Counted from the first letter of the stretch, positions 1 to 9,113 are shown. The stretch: 64,000 bases of DNA from Bradyrhizobium sp. RD5-C2 (GCF_019972155.1 NZ_BOVL01000026.1:136634-200633), one strand, 5' to 3'. The notes: generated by a model from the sequence alone, not told the origin. Numbers and translations: made by a program.

Positions 1-24
1 CCGCAATCTGCTTGCGGCGGGTGG

Positions 25-399
25 GTGATCGGGACATTCGAAATGACGTGGCGTTTGCCGATATTTGCCATCTCCGCAATCACCCTTGGTGTGATCGACA
101 TGACCGCGACGACGCAGATGAACGCGACAAGTGCACTTGCCGCTTCGCCGATCTCGGGCGCCGCGCCGCTTGAGGTGACCTTCACCGGCATGGGGCCGGG
201 GATGCTGGAGGGGGTGGTCGTGCTCGATTTCGGCGACGGCCGGACCGATGACACGATCTCACCGATCCGCGGCTTTCGGCGGACGCACGTCTATCGCGCG
301 GCTGGATCGTATACGGCCGTGCTCAAGAGCGGCGCGTACGGCGGTCAACGCCCGGCCGTGCTGGGCGAAATCGGGCGGGTAACCATCATTGTGGATTGA
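25..399 (+). CDS. PKD-domain-like hypothetical protein
   Basis: A 124-residue protein that I cannot name. Residues about 45-115 read like a single PKD (immunoglobulin-like) domain: an APLEVTFTG strand, then a DFGDG turn, then HVYRAAGSYTAVL, which is the usual order in that fold. PKD domains are normally extracellular protein or sugar interaction modules. The N-terminus is mildly hydrophobic and could be an export signal ending near the ATSALAAS stretch. The start may be the GTG at 25 or the ATG at 43. I see no clear ribosome binding site for either, and the window edge hides the upstream context. Function unknown. Confidence 0.6.
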   Translation: MIGTFEMTWRLPIFAISAITLGVIDMTATTQMNATSALAASPISGAAPLEVTFTGMGPGMLEGVVVLDFGDGRTDDTISPIRGFRRTHVYRAAGSYTAVLKSGAYGGQRPAVLGEIGRVTIIVD

Positions 400-480
400 G
401 TCGAATCTCTCTCTCCCGTGACGCTACGGCGCGCGCAGCGCGTCTCGAAGGGTAAGCGCCGCGCCGGTGCGGCGCCATGC

Positions 481-1578
481 TCAGGCAATCCGAAGCACGA
501 GGCTGACCAGTTCGGGCTGGCGGTGCGTGCCGGTTTTGGCGAAGGCCGACTTCAACTGGTTGCGTGCCGTGTCCCGAACGATCCCGAGCCGTTCGGCAGC
601 GTCGTCGATCGAGAGGCCGCCCGCGAGCAGCGCCACCAGCCGCGCTTCTGCCGGCGTGAGGCCGAATGCCTGCGCGATCATGCCGGGCTCGGGCATCGCG
701 CGTGGCGTCAAATTGACGAAGATCAGCATCGCCCGCGCGCCGAGGAAGACGTTGCGTGCCGCACCGTCGATCGGCAACACGCGCAACACCACGGGCCCCT
801 TGTGCATGCGGTGGATCACGATCGGTTCGATCGGCAGCGCCGCGCGCTCGGGGGCAGCCCGGATCAGATCGACGACTTGATCAAGCCGCGCCTGTGCCGC
901 TTTGTCGCGCACGATCAGCCGGCGATCCCTGATCCTGATATCAGCGTCGAAGCCGGCATCGGCCGCTTCGTTGCGATCGATCACGAGGCCCGCGCGGTCG
1001 AGTACGACGGCCGGCTGCCGCACCCGGTCGAGAATGCCGGTGATGGAGGCGAGCGCGATGCGGCCGACCGCAGTCGACAGTGTCGCTGTCTCCGTCAGGC
1101 GCGGCCCCAGCTGCGCCAGCAGCCGCGTCTCGCGTGTATCGAAATGTCCTTCCTCTCCGGTGCGCTGCAACGTCAGCACCCACGGTGCGCTGTCGGCCCA
1201 GAAGCCGATGCCGGCGAACCATTTGAAGCCGAACGGATACAGCACCTCGTTGTACATCGGATCGGACCGGATCTGCTCGGGCGTCAGCAAGTCCTGATCG
1301 GTGATCACTTCGCCGGCCATTGCTCGCGGAACGCCTGGAGCGCGCGAATCCTGCTCATGCCAGTTGTGTGCGAAGTAGTGCTGCACCATCTCTTCGGTCG
1401 ACGCCGTGCGCGGCACGTCCGGGGTCCGCACGTCGCTTTGCAGTAGCACGGCGCCGGTTGCGCCTACCGCTTCGCAGATCGACGTCATGATGCCGGTCCA
1501 CGCCGCCGGGTCGACCACGGCGTCCCCCAGCCGCGCCATCACGCTGGACATTCGATCTGGGTCGATATCCCCGTTCAT
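481..1578 (-). CDS. LuxR-type helix-turn-helix transcriptional regulator
   Basis: A 365-residue regulator. The last 65 or so residues form a LuxR/GerE-type DNA-binding domain: LTPAEARLVALLAGGLSIDDAAERLG followed by a recognition helix around TARNQLKSAFAKTGTHRQ. The N-terminal 290 residues have no obvious receiver or known autoinducer domain, but the layout resembles uncharacterised rhizobial LuxR proteins with a GAF/PAS-like sensory part. I start it at the ATG at 1578 (MNGDIDPD) rather than 20 codons upstream, because the upstream extension is low in similarity to folded protein and cysteine/proline rich. It is transcribed in the same direction as, and downstream of, the TetR gene. Target genes and ligand are unknown. 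Confidence 0.8.
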   Translation of the reverse strand: MNGDIDPDRMSSVMARLGDAVVDPAAWTGIMTSICEAVGATGAVLLQSDVRTPDVPRTASTEEMVQHYFAHNWHEQDSRAPGVPRAMAGEVITDQDLLTPEQIRSDPMYNEVLYPFGFKWFAGIGFWADSAPWVLTLQRTGEEGHFDTRETRLLAQLGPRLTETATLSTAVGRIALASITGILDRVRQPAVVLDRAGLVIDRNEAADAGFDADIRIRDRRLIVRDKAAQARLDQVVDLIRAAPERAALPIEPIVIHRMHKGPVVLRVLPIDGAARNVFLGARAMLIFVNLTPRAMPEPGMIAQAFGLTPAEARLVALLAGGLSIDDAAERLGIVRDTARNQLKSAFAKTGTHRQPELVSLVLRIA

Positions 1579-1689
1579 GCAGGGAAGTGTTGCGCGAGGT
1601 GGCGTCGCGCGACAAGCGCTAAGTTGCAGTCCTGCCAAAGGAAATAGTCGTATTGGATCGTCACTCGCCCGTCTTGCGACGGCGAGGGT

Positions 1690-2337
1690 TCAATCCGCCT
1701 GCTTTGGCCGGTATGCGGCGAAGAACACCCGTGTCGCGCTGTCGACGACATCAGCGATCCGCTCAGGCGAGGGCGACGGATTGGCCTGGAAGATGAACGC
1801 CTGGAACAGCGTTGCCTGGCACATCTGCATGAACTGCCAGGCCGCGAGCTGATAGTCGTCGATCACCAGCTCGCCGAGCGCGGCGCGTGCCTCGAGATAG
1901 GCGGCGAAGCGGTCGACGGTGTGGGCGATCACATGGGTGTAGAACCGGCTGCCGAGCTCGGGCATCCGCTCGGCGATCGCCATCACGGTGCGGATCGCCG
2001 AGCCGCCGCCGGGGCGACACAGCACCGCGACATAGGCGCGGCCGAATTCGGGGAGGGTGGTGTCGACGTCGCGCGCCGGATCGAAGTTGAACGCGACCTT
2101 GCCCTGTTCGCGCTTTTCCTCCTCGACGATCGCCGCGAACAGCCCAGCCTTGTCGGGGAAATACACGTACAGGGTGCCCTTGGAGACGGCGGCGGCGCGG
2201 GCGATCTCGCCCATGCTGGCGCCGTCGAAGCCGAGCTCCAGGAATACCTTGCGGGCGCCGTCCAGGATCTGGCGGCGCTTCGAGGATTCCTCGTCGCCGG
2301 CGACGAGGTGGAGGGGGTTTGGGGGCGCTGCAACCAT
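1690..2337 (-). CDS. TetR/AcrR family repressor of the adjacent emrAB-like pump
   Basis: A 215-residue TetR-family regulator. Residues about 20-66 are the HTH: RRQILDGARKVFLELGFDGASMGEIARAAAVSKGTLYVYFPDKAGLF, here cited by position and by its conserved G-x-x-Y-x-Y-F end. The C-terminal half resembles the AefR-like ligand domain. It is divergent from the emrA/emrB pair, and a perfect inverted repeat lies between them at 2422-2444. By analogy with TetR-regulated efflux operons it probably represses the pump and itself until a toxic ligand binds. The ligand cannot be inferred from sequence. Confidence 0.9.
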   Translation of the reverse strand: MVAAPPNPLHLVAGDEESSKRRQILDGARKVFLELGFDGASMGEIARAAAVSKGTLYVYFPDKAGLFAAIVEEEKREQGKVAFNFDPARDVDTTLPEFGRAYVAVLCRPGGGSAIRTVMAIAERMPELGSRFYTHVIAHTVDRFAAYLEARAALGELVIDDYQLAAWQFMQMCQATLFQAFIFQANPSPSPERIADVVDSATRVFFAAYRPKQAD

Positions 2338-2421
2338 TGATTTAGCTTCTCACGAAAGAACCCAACCCAGAATCAGTCCGGGAAGAATCGAAGCCTTATA
2401 ATCCGCTGGACGGGAATATAG

Positions 2422-2444
2422 ATTGACCGAACCGTTCGGTCAAT
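2422..2444. promoter_or_regulatory. Palindromic TetR operator between tetR and emrA
   Basis: A 23-bp inverted repeat with 11-bp arms (half-site ATTGACCGAAC) around a single central base; both arms match perfectly. It lies between the divergent TetR and EmrA-like genes, 84 bp before the emrA start and 85 bp before the tetR start. Size, symmetry and position are those of a TetR dimer operator. Binding by the neighbouring TetR protein is an inference. Confidence 0.8.
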
Positions 2445-2527
2445 GGTATTGGTGCGAGTGGCGATGCGCCGTACGGCCTTTCTTCCGCCATTGCGGGCGT
2501 CGAGATTTTTTCTGGGGAGCCTTGGTT

Positions 2528-3841
2528 ATGGCCGCAGCACGAGATCAGGCTGCACGCATTGTTCGTTCCGAGCCTGACATGGCCGAGGACGCGATGGCGC
2601 GCGACGCGTCCGTCGATCTCGGTGAGCAGGCCAGAACTGACGAGGCCAAGAGTCCCGGCGACAAAGGTCCTGGTGACAAGCGTCCCGCCGAGGCGCCGCC
2701 CGCTTCCGCACCCGAGCAGCCGGCGGCGTCGCCTGTCGCCGCAGCACCGAAGTCCGGCAAGCGCAGATTCGTGATGATGGGTGTGCTCGGGCTGCTCGCG
2801 CTCGCCGCCGCGAGCTATGCCGCCTATTACCTGATGGTCGGGCGCTTCTACATCTCGACCGACGACGCCTATGTCCGGGCGAACAACACCATGCTCGGCG
2901 CGCGCGTCGCGGGCCATATCGCGGCGATCCTGCCTGGCGACAACGCGCTGGTGCGCGCTGGCGATGTGATCTTCCGGATCGATGACGGTGACTATCGCAT
3001 CGCGGTCGATGCCGCGCGCACGCGGATCGCGACCCAGCAGGCGACGATCGAGCGCATCGGTCGCCAGGTCGCGGCGGCCGAAAGCTCGGTGGAGCAGGCG
3101 CAGGCGCAACTCGTCTCCGCCGAAGCCGGTCTGAAGCGCGCCGATCTCGATTTCGATCGCCAGCAAGCCCTGAGTACCAAGGGCTTTGCCTCGCGCGCCA
3201 CTTTCGAAGTCTCCGAAGCCGGCCGTGATCAGGGCGCGGCCGCGGTGCGGTCGGCGCAGGCTGCCTACGATGCCGCAAAGAGCAACGTCGATGTCACCAA
3301 GGCGCAGCAGGCCGAGGCCCGCGCCCAGCTTGCCGAGTTGCAGACCCAGCTCGCCAAGGCCGAGCGCGATCTCGATTTCACCCAGGTGCGCGCGCCGGTC
3401 GACGGCACCTTCTCCAACCGCCTGGTCAACACCGGCGACTACATCAATGTCGGCCAGCGGCTCGGCAATGTGGTGCCGCTCGACGGCGTCTTCATCGACG
3501 CCAACTACAAAGAGACCCAGCTCAAGCGCATCCGTACCGGACAGCGGGTGACGATCAAGGTCGACGCCTACGGCTTCCGCAAGTTCACCGGCATCGTCGA
3601 CAGCATTTCGCCGGCGGCAGGCTCGGTGTTCACGCTGCTGCCGCCCGACAACGCCACCGGCAACTTCACCAAGATCGTGCAGCGCCTGCCGGTCCGCATC
3701 CGGGTGCCGAACAGCGTCGCGAAGCAGGGCATGCTGCGCGCCGGGATGTCGGTCTACACCACCGTCGACACGCGAGAGGGCGCGGCCGACGCCGACGCCG
3801 ATACCGACCTCGACGCGTCGATGATGATCCATCCGCAGTGA
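2528..3841 (+). CDS. EmrA-like membrane fusion protein of a multidrug efflux pump
   Basis: A 437-residue periplasmic adaptor of the HlyD/EmrA family, the partner of the MFS pump encoded next. It has a charged, Pro/Ala-rich cytoplasmic N-terminus, one membrane segment near residues 78-103, then YISTDDAYVRANN, a signature of EmrA-type adaptors. A long coiled-coil hairpin follows (Gln/Ala-rich, around residues 160-300), then a lipoyl half-motif and a beta-barrel region containing DFTQVRAPVDGTFSN. I chose the ATG at 2528 because GGGGAG lies about nine bases upstream; an in-frame reading starts earlier, inside the operator, and is unlikely. It would link EmrB to an outer-membrane TolC-type channel that is not in this window. 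Confidence 0.92.
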   Translation: MAAARDQAARIVRSEPDMAEDAMARDASVDLGEQARTDEAKSPGDKGPGDKRPAEAPPASAPEQPAASPVAAAPKSGKRRFVMMGVLGLLALAAASYAAYYLMVGRFYISTDDAYVRANNTMLGARVAGHIAAILPGDNALVRAGDVIFRIDDGDYRIAVDAARTRIATQQATIERIGRQVAAAESSVEQAQAQLVSAEAGLKRADLDFDRQQALSTKGFASRATFEVSEAGRDQGAAAVRSAQAAYDAAKSNVDVTKAQQAEARAQLAELQTQLAKAERDLDFTQVRAPVDGTFSNRLVNTGDYINVGQRLGNVVPLDGVFIDANYKETQLKRIRTGQRVTIKVDAYGFRKFTGIVDSISPAAGSVFTLLPPDNATGNFTKIVQRLPVRIRVPNSVAKQGMLRAGMSVYTTVDTREGAADADADTDLDASMMIHPQ

Positions 3842-3850
3842 TGCCTTGAA

Positions 3851-3873
3851 GCTTCGAACCGCAGGTTCGAAGC
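3851..3873. repeat. Perfect hairpin between emrA-like and emrB-like genes
   Basis: Two perfect 10-base arms (GCTTCGAACC) separated by three bases, in the 50-bp gap between the adaptor and pump genes. No T-run follows, so it is not a simple intrinsic terminator. It may stabilise the upstream mRNA or tune relative expression of the two subunits. Confidence 0.6.
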
Positions 3874-3891
3874 GCGGAGCCTGATGAGCCC

Positions 3892-5481
3892 ATGGCCGAC
3901 GCGACCACTGCTTCGCCCTCGATGATGACCGGCGCCTCGGAGACCGAGCGGCTCCAGCCCAAGCGGGTGGTCGCCTTCATCATCATGGTGTTCGGCATGT
4001 TCATGTCGATCCTGGACATCCAGATCGTCTCGGCCTCGCTCACCGAGATCCAGGCCGGCCTGTCGGCGTCGTCGACCGAAGTGTCGTGGGTGCAGACCGC
4101 CTATCTGATCGCCGAGGTGATCGCGATCCCCTTGTCGGGATTCCTGTCGCGCGCGCTTGGCACCCGGCTGCTGTTTGCGATCTCGGCGTTCGGCTTCACG
4201 GTGTCCAGCCTGCTGTGCGGCTTCGCCTCCTCGATCGAGCAGATGATCCTGTGGCGCGCGCTGCAGGGCTTCCTCGGCGCCGGCATGATCCCGACGGTGT
4301 TCGCCTCGGCCTACACCATCTTCCCGCGCTCCAAGTTCTACATCGTGGCGCCGATCATCGGCCTGGTCGCGACGCTGGCGCCGACCGTTGGGCCGACCGT
4401 CGGCGGCTACATCACCGATCTGATGTCGTGGCACTGGCTGTTCTTCATCAACATCGTGCCCGGAATCATCATCACCGTCGGCGTGCTGGCGCTGGTCGAT
4501 TTCGATCAGCCGAACTTCGCGCTGCTCGAGCGCTTCGACTGGTGGGGCCTGATCTTCATGGGCGGCTTCCTCGGCTCGCTCGAATATGTGCTCGAGGAAG
4601 GCCCGCAATATGAATGGCTGCAGGACACCTCGGTGGCGATCTGCGCCGCGATCGGTTTCGTCTCGGCGGTCGCCTTCTTCTGGCGGGTGCTGACCGCGGA
4701 GGAGCCGATCGTCGATCTCTATGCCTTCTCCAACCGCAACTTCGCGGTCGGTTGCGTGCTGCAGTTCTGCATCGGCATCGGGCTCTACGGCCTGACCTAC
4801 GTCTATCCGCGCTATCTTGCCGAGATCCGCGGCTACAGCGCGCTGATGATCGGCGAGACCATGTTCATCTCCGGCATGACGATGTTCTTCATGGCGCCGG
4901 TGGTCGGCCGTCTCATGCAGAAGGTCGATCTGCGCTACATCATCGCCTTCGGCCTCGTCACCTTCGCGCTCGGTTCCTGGCAGATGACCTGGATCACGCG
5001 CGAGTACGATTTCTACGAGCTCCTGGTGCCGCAGATCCTGCGCGGCATCGGCATGATGTGCGCGATGGTGCCGACCAACAACATCGCGCTCGCCACGCTG
5101 CCGCAGGACCGCGTCAAGAACGCCTCCGGCCTGTTCAACCTGATGCGCAATCTCGGCGGCGCGGTCGGGCTTGCCGTGATCAACGAGGCGCTCAACGACC
5201 GCACCGATCTGCACATCTCGCGGCTGCAGGACCGTGTGACCTGGGGCAATGCGACCGCGGTCGAGACCCTCAACAATTTCGCCCAGCGCCTGCAGGGCAT
5301 GGGCGATGCCACGACCATGGCGATGAAGCAGCTCTCGCAGCTCGTGCATCGCCAGGCTCAGGTGATGAGCTATGGCGACGCATTCTTCATGCTGTCGCTG
5401 TTCTATGTCGGCCTCAGCCTCCTGGTGCTGTTCGTCAACAAGCCGCCGTCGATGACCGCGGGCGGCGGCGACGCGCATTGA
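3892..5481 (+). CDS. EmrB-like MFS multidrug efflux transporter (DHA2 family)
   Basis: A 529-residue inner-membrane proton-driven drug exporter with about 14 hydrophobic segments, the DHA2 pattern. The first helix region has the characteristic FGMFMSILDIQIVSASLTEI. The motif-A-like region GFLSRALGTR follows helix 2, and motif-C-like GLVATLAPTVGPTVGGYI sits in helix 5. It is 50 bp downstream of the emrA-like adaptor and is almost certainly cotranscribed with it. Together with an outer-membrane channel it would expel hydrophobic compounds across both membranes. The substrate is unknown; regulation is presumably by the divergent TetR gene. Confidence 0.93.
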   Translation: MADATTASPSMMTGASETERLQPKRVVAFIIMVFGMFMSILDIQIVSASLTEIQAGLSASSTEVSWVQTAYLIAEVIAIPLSGFLSRALGTRLLFAISAFGFTVSSLLCGFASSIEQMILWRALQGFLGAGMIPTVFASAYTIFPRSKFYIVAPIIGLVATLAPTVGPTVGGYITDLMSWHWLFFINIVPGIIITVGVLALVDFDQPNFALLERFDWWGLIFMGGFLGSLEYVLEEGPQYEWLQDTSVAICAAIGFVSAVAFFWRVLTAEEPIVDLYAFSNRNFAVGCVLQFCIGIGLYGLTYVYPRYLAEIRGYSALMIGETMFISGMTMFFMAPVVGRLMQKVDLRYIIAFGLVTFALGSWQMTWITREYDFYELLVPQILRGIGMMCAMVPTNNIALATLPQDRVKNASGLFNLMRNLGGAVGLAVINEALNDRTDLHISRLQDRVTWGNATAVETLNNFAQRLQGMGDATTMAMKQLSQLVHRQAQVMSYGDAFFMLSLFYVGLSLLVLFVNKPPSMTAGGGDAH

Positions 5482-5568
5482 GCGCATCGGCTTTTGCGTG
5501 GTGTGCGCCCGGTCGCGTGCAGAGCGTTGCATCGCCGACACATTGACGCACTCTCGTTCTTGTCATCT

Positions 5569-5596
5569 TGCCAATTGCGCGTGATGCATTTATAAG
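5569..5596 (+). promoter_or_regulatory. Possible sigma-70-like promoter before the 5631 micro-ORF
   Basis: TTGCCA at 5569-5574 and TATAAG at 5591-5596 are separated by 16 bp, close to a housekeeping promoter. The predicted transcript would start about 30 bases before the ATG at 5631. Confidence 0.4.
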
Positions 5597-5630
5597 CAGC
5601 GCATTCCTTACTCGAACCCGGGAGATGCGC

Positions 5631-5696
5631 ATGAAGTCGTTTATTCCGCAGATCGCGCGCCCGCGTTCGATGGTGCTTGACGTCGTAGCGCGTTAG
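5631..5696 (+). CDS. Possible 21-residue small protein or leader peptide
   Basis: A very short reading frame beginning MKSFIPQIARPR and ending in VVAR. It is supported by a GGGAG ribosome binding site seven bases before the ATG and by a plausible promoter 35 bp upstream. It lies 150 bp before the ABC exporter gene on the same strand. It could be a real micropeptide, a leader peptide, or the surviving 5' end of a lost gene. There is no homology evidence available here. Confidence 0.3.
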   Translation: MKSFIPQIARPRSMVLDVVAR

Positions 5697-5845
5697 CTCC
5701 CGGCGCTGATCGGGCCTGATCCCCGATCACCCAAACTTCCCAACACGTTATCTACAATTTCCAGCGACATTAGCGGCCGGATTCCGTCCGCCTGTCGCCT
5801 CAGATGGAGCCGGCTTGCGCTGCAGAAGCGTGGCCGGAATGTGCC

Positions 5846-7645
5846 ATGACCTCTCTGACGACCAAGCGACCGGCCGCGATCCGGATCGTCCTGCCATTCG
5901 TGTTCCGCCACTGGCTGGAGCAGCCGCTGCGCGCCTTCGCCGTCACGGCGGGCTTCCTCGGTGCGACCGCGGCCGACCTGTTCATGCCGGTGTTTTCCGG
6001 CCATTTGGTTGATGCGCTGACCGCGGGTGCCACCGATGCCGCCGCGCGCCATGCGGCGATGCTGGCATTCGGCGCCATCGTCGGCCTCGGCGCGCTGTCG
6101 CTGATGCTGCGGCTGGTCGGTATCCAGACCATCGTGCCGTTCACGCTGAAGACGATGTCCGATGTCGGGCAGCAGGCCTTCATGCGCGTGCAGCGCTTCT
6201 CGACCGACTGGCACGCCAATTCGTTCGCGGGCTCCACCGTGCGCAAGATCACGCGCGGCATGTGGGCGCTCGACCTGCTGAACGACACCATCCTGATGGC
6301 GCTGTTGCCGTCGCTCGTGGTGCTGCTCGGCTCGATGATCCTGCTCGGGCTGCACTGGCCATCGCTCGGCGCGGTGATCGCTGTCGGCTCGGTGATCTAT
6401 GTCGCGATGACCATGGTGTTCCAGGTGCGCTACGTCGCGCCGGCCGCGCGCGTCTCCAATGCGTGGGACACCAAGGTCGGCGGCACACTGGCCGACGCCT
6501 TGACCTGCAACGCGGTGGTGAAGTCGTTCGGCGCCGAGACGCGCGAGGACATGCGGCTCGACGGCGTCATCAGTCGCTGGCGTCGGCGGGTGCGGCGGAC
6601 CTGGTTGCGCTACAACCACACCTCGACGGCGCAGCTCCTGGTGCTGTTGTGCTTCCGCGCTTCGGTGATCGGCGGCGCGATCCTGCTGTGGGCGGCCGGC
6701 CACGCCACGCCGGGCGACGTCACCTATGTGCTGACCAGCTACTACATCATCCACGCGTATCTGCGGGATGTCGGGATGCACATCAACAACCTGCAGCGTT
6801 CGGTCAACGACATGGAGGAGCTGGTGCAGATCCATGGCGAGCCGCTCGGCATTGTCGATGCAGATGACGCGAGGACGATCGACATCCAGGGCGGCCGCAT
6901 CGTGTTCGACGACGTCACGTTCCACTATGGCGGCCATCGCTTGCCGCTCTATGACGGGCTGTCTGTCGACATCGATGCCGGCGAACGCGTCGGCCTCGTC
7001 GGGCGCTCCGGCTCCGGCAAGACGACCTTCGTCAAGCTGGTGCAGCGGCTCTACGACGTCACCAGTGGCAAGATCCTGATCGACGGTCAGGACATCGCCA
7101 GGGCGACGCAGCAATCGCTGCGCAGCCAGATCGCGATCGTGCAGCAGGAGCCGATCCTGTTTCACCGCACGCTGGCGGAGAATATCGCCTATGGCCGGCC
7201 GGGCGCCAGCATGGAGGCGATCGAGCAGGCGGCGCGGCTTGCCAATGCGCACGACTTCATCATGCGGCTGCCGAAGGATTACGGCACGCTGGTGGGCGAG
7301 CGCGGCGTCAAGCTGTCGGGCGGCGAACGGCAGCGCGTGGCGCTGGCGCGCGCCTTCCTGGCGGATGCGCCGGTCCTGATCCTGGACGAGGCGACCTCGA
7401 GCCTCGATTCGGAATCCGAGGCGCTGATCCAGCAGGCTATGGAGCGGCTGATGAAGGGCCGCACCTCGATCGTGATCGCGCACCGGCTGTCGACCGTGCG
7501 CAGCATGGATCGCATCCTGGTGTTCGATCGTGGCGAGATCGTCGAGCAGGGCACGCATGAGGTGCTTGCCGCGCGGCAGGGCGGTATCTACCGCGGCCTG
7601 TTCGAGCGGCAGGCGACCGAGTTTGGCCAGGCGGCGGCGGAATAA
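5846..7645 (+). CDS. ABC exporter, fused membrane and ATPase domains
   Basis: A 599-residue half-transporter of the MsbA/type I exporter class that acts as a homodimer or heterodimer in the inner membrane. The first 320 residues are the six-helix membrane domain. The ATPase domain shows Walker A GRSGSGKTT (near 385-393), Q-loop VQQEPILF, signature LSGGERQRVALARA (near 490), Walker B PVLILDEATSSLDS and the switch histidine in IAHRLSTV. The start at 5846 (MTSLTTKRP) is preferred over an in-frame ATG 14 codons upstream, which adds a cysteine-rich stretch unlike the family. Substrate could be lipid, peptide or drug. A MATE pump follows. Confidence 0.92.
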   Translation: MTSLTTKRPAAIRIVLPFVFRHWLEQPLRAFAVTAGFLGATAADLFMPVFSGHLVDALTAGATDAAARHAAMLAFGAIVGLGALSLMLRLVGIQTIVPFTLKTMSDVGQQAFMRVQRFSTDWHANSFAGSTVRKITRGMWALDLLNDTILMALLPSLVVLLGSMILLGLHWPSLGAVIAVGSVIYVAMTMVFQVRYVAPAARVSNAWDTKVGGTLADALTCNAVVKSFGAETREDMRLDGVISRWRRRVRRTWLRYNHTSTAQLLVLLCFRASVIGGAILLWAAGHATPGDVTYVLTSYYIIHAYLRDVGMHINNLQRSVNDMEELVQIHGEPLGIVDADDARTIDIQGGRIVFDDVTFHYGGHRLPLYDGLSVDIDAGERVGLVGRSGSGKTTFVKLVQRLYDVTSGKILIDGQDIARATQQSLRSQIAIVQQEPILFHRTLAENIAYGRPGASMEAIEQAARLANAHDFIMRLPKDYGTLVGERGVKLSGGERQRVALARAFLADAPVLILDEATSSLDSESEALIQQAMERLMKGRTSIVIAHRLSTVRSMDRILVFDRGEIVEQGTHEVLAARQGGIYRGLFERQATEFGQAAAE

Positions 7646-7651
7646 GGCGGC

Positions 7652-7691
7652 GGCGCGCGGCTGACGGATCGATCTCCGGCAGCCGCGCGCC
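7652..7691. terminator. Strong inverted repeat after the ABC exporter gene
   Basis: Two perfect 12-base arms (GGCGCGCGGCTG) enclose a 16-base loop starting seven bases after the ABC exporter stop codon. There is no following T-run, so it may be a pause or 3'-stabilising structure rather than a classical intrinsic terminator. Confidence 0.4.
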
Positions 7692-7727
7692 CGAATTGAC
7701 ACGAGACGATTTGAGACTGGAATTGAA

Positions 7728-9113
7728 ATGAAAGACCTTACGCGCGGCTCCATTGTGAGCCACATATTGGTCATGGCTCCCCCGATCGTGGTCGGCATGA
7801 TCACGATCATGATCTGCCAGCTGGTCGACCTGTATTTTGTCGCGGGTCTCGGCGACGCGGCCGTCGCCGGGGTGGCCGCAGCCGGCAATGCCGGCTTCCT
7901 CGTCAACGCGCTGATGCAGGTGCTGGGCGTCGGCAGCGTCGCGCTGATCGCGCATGCGGTGGGACGCAAGGACCGCGGCGACGCCAACCTCGTGTTCAAT
8001 CAGTCGGTCGTGCTGTCGGTGCTCTGCGGGCTGTTGACGCTGGCCGTGGGGGCATTGCTGTCGCGCCCTTATATGCGCTCGGTCGCGACCGACCCGGCCA
8101 CCATCGAGGCGGGCACCACCTATCTCCTGTGGTTCATGCCGGCGCTGGCGCTGCAATTCATCATCCAGGTGATGGGGTCCGCGCTGCGGGCAACCGGTAT
8201 CGTGCGGCCCAGCATGCTGGTGCAGGCGGTGGCGGTCATCATCAACATCGCGCTGGCGCCGGTCCTGATCGCGGGCTGGGGCACCGGTCACGCGCTCGGC
8301 GTTGGCGGCGCGGGTCTGGCAAGTTCGATCGCCGTTCTCATCGGCGTGCTGATGCTGTTCGCGTATTTCCGCAAGCTGGAACGCTATGTCGGATTCGATC
8401 CCGCGCAATGGCGTCCACGGTTGCGGCAATGGGCGCGCATCCTCAATGTCGGCCTGCCTGCCGGCGGCGAGTTCGCGCTGATCTTCGCCTGGATGGGCGT
8501 GATCTATTATGTGCTGCGCGATTTCGGCCCGGCGGCCCAGGCCGGGTTCGGCATCGGGACGCGCGTGCTCGGCCTGATCCAGATGCCGGCATTGGCGGTG
8601 GCGCTCGCCGCCGGCCCGATCGCCGGACAGAATTATGGCGCGGGCAATGGCAGGCGCGTGCAGGAGACCTTCGCCAAGGCGGTGTCGATCGGCACCGTCG
8701 TCATGATCGTCTTCACGATTCTCGCGCAGTGGAAGCCGGGACTGTTGCTCGACGGCTTCTCGAACGATCGCGAGACCATGGCGGTCGCAGGAGGGTTCCT
8801 GCACTTCGTCTCCATCAATCTCGTCGCGCAGGGCGTGATCTTTACCTGCAACAGCATGTTCCAGGGCCTCGGCAACACCAGGCCGGTGTTGCTGAGTTCG
8901 GCCGTGCGCCTCTTCACCTATGCGGTGCCGGTGATCTGGCTCTCGAGACAGCCCGGCTTCCGGATCGAGCATGTGTGGTATTTGTCGATCGCGACGACGA
9001 CGCTGCAGGCCGGTTTGAGCTTGTGGTTGCTGCGTCGCGAATTCAGCAAGCGTCTCGTGCCGCCGGCGCGCGACGTCGCGCCGGAACGCGTTGGTCTCGA
9101 GCCGGTGGGATGA
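7728..9113 (+). CDS. MATE family efflux transporter
   Basis: A 461-residue, 12-helix inner-membrane protein of the multidrug and toxic compound extrusion family. The start motif LTRGSIVSHILVMAPPIVVGM and two related halves (roughly residues 10-220 and 240-440) match the internal repeat of MatE proteins. GPIAGQNYGAGNGRRV in the second half matches the conserved region that follows helix 7. MATE pumps exchange cations (Na+ or H+) for hydrophobic or cationic compounds. It lies 82 bp after the ABC exporter gene on the same strand, separated by a strong hairpin, so cotranscription is uncertain. Substrate unknown. Confidence 0.92.
   Translation: MKDLTRGSIVSHILVMAPPIVVGMITIMICQLVDLYFVAGLGDAAVAGVAAAGNAGFLVNALMQVLGVGSVALIAHAVGRKDRGDANLVFNQSVVLSVLCGLLTLAVGALLSRPYMRSVATDPATIEAGTTYLLWFMPALALQFIIQVMGSALRATGIVRPSMLVQAVAVIINIALAPVLIAGWGTGHALGVGGAGLASSIAVLIGVLMLFAYFRKLERYVGFDPAQWRPRLRQWARILNVGLPAGGEFALIFAWMGVIYYVLRDFGPAAQAGFGIGTRVLGLIQMPALAVALAAGPIAGQNYGAGNGRRVQETFAKAVSIGTVVMIVFTILAQWKPGLLLDGFSNDRETMAVAGGFLHFVSINLVAQGVIFTCNSMFQGLGNTRPVLLSSAVRLFTYAVPVIWLSRQPGFRIEHVWYLSIATTTLQAGLSLWLLRREFSKRLVPPARDVAPERVGLEPVG

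Noticed and set aside
418..1446. 342-codon plus-strand frame opposite the LuxR gene
   Set aside because: No ribosome site and no recognisable domain; the minus strand carries the LuxR-type protein.
7652..7691. Called outright as an intrinsic terminator
   Set aside because: The stem is perfect but lacks a T-run and has a large loop, so it is listed with low confidence only.
2396..8972. Long minus-strand open frames opposite the efflux, ABC and MATE genes
   Set aside because: They are Arg/His/Asp/Gly-rich shadows with no fold-like pattern, opposite clear genes; a GC-rich codon bias creates them.
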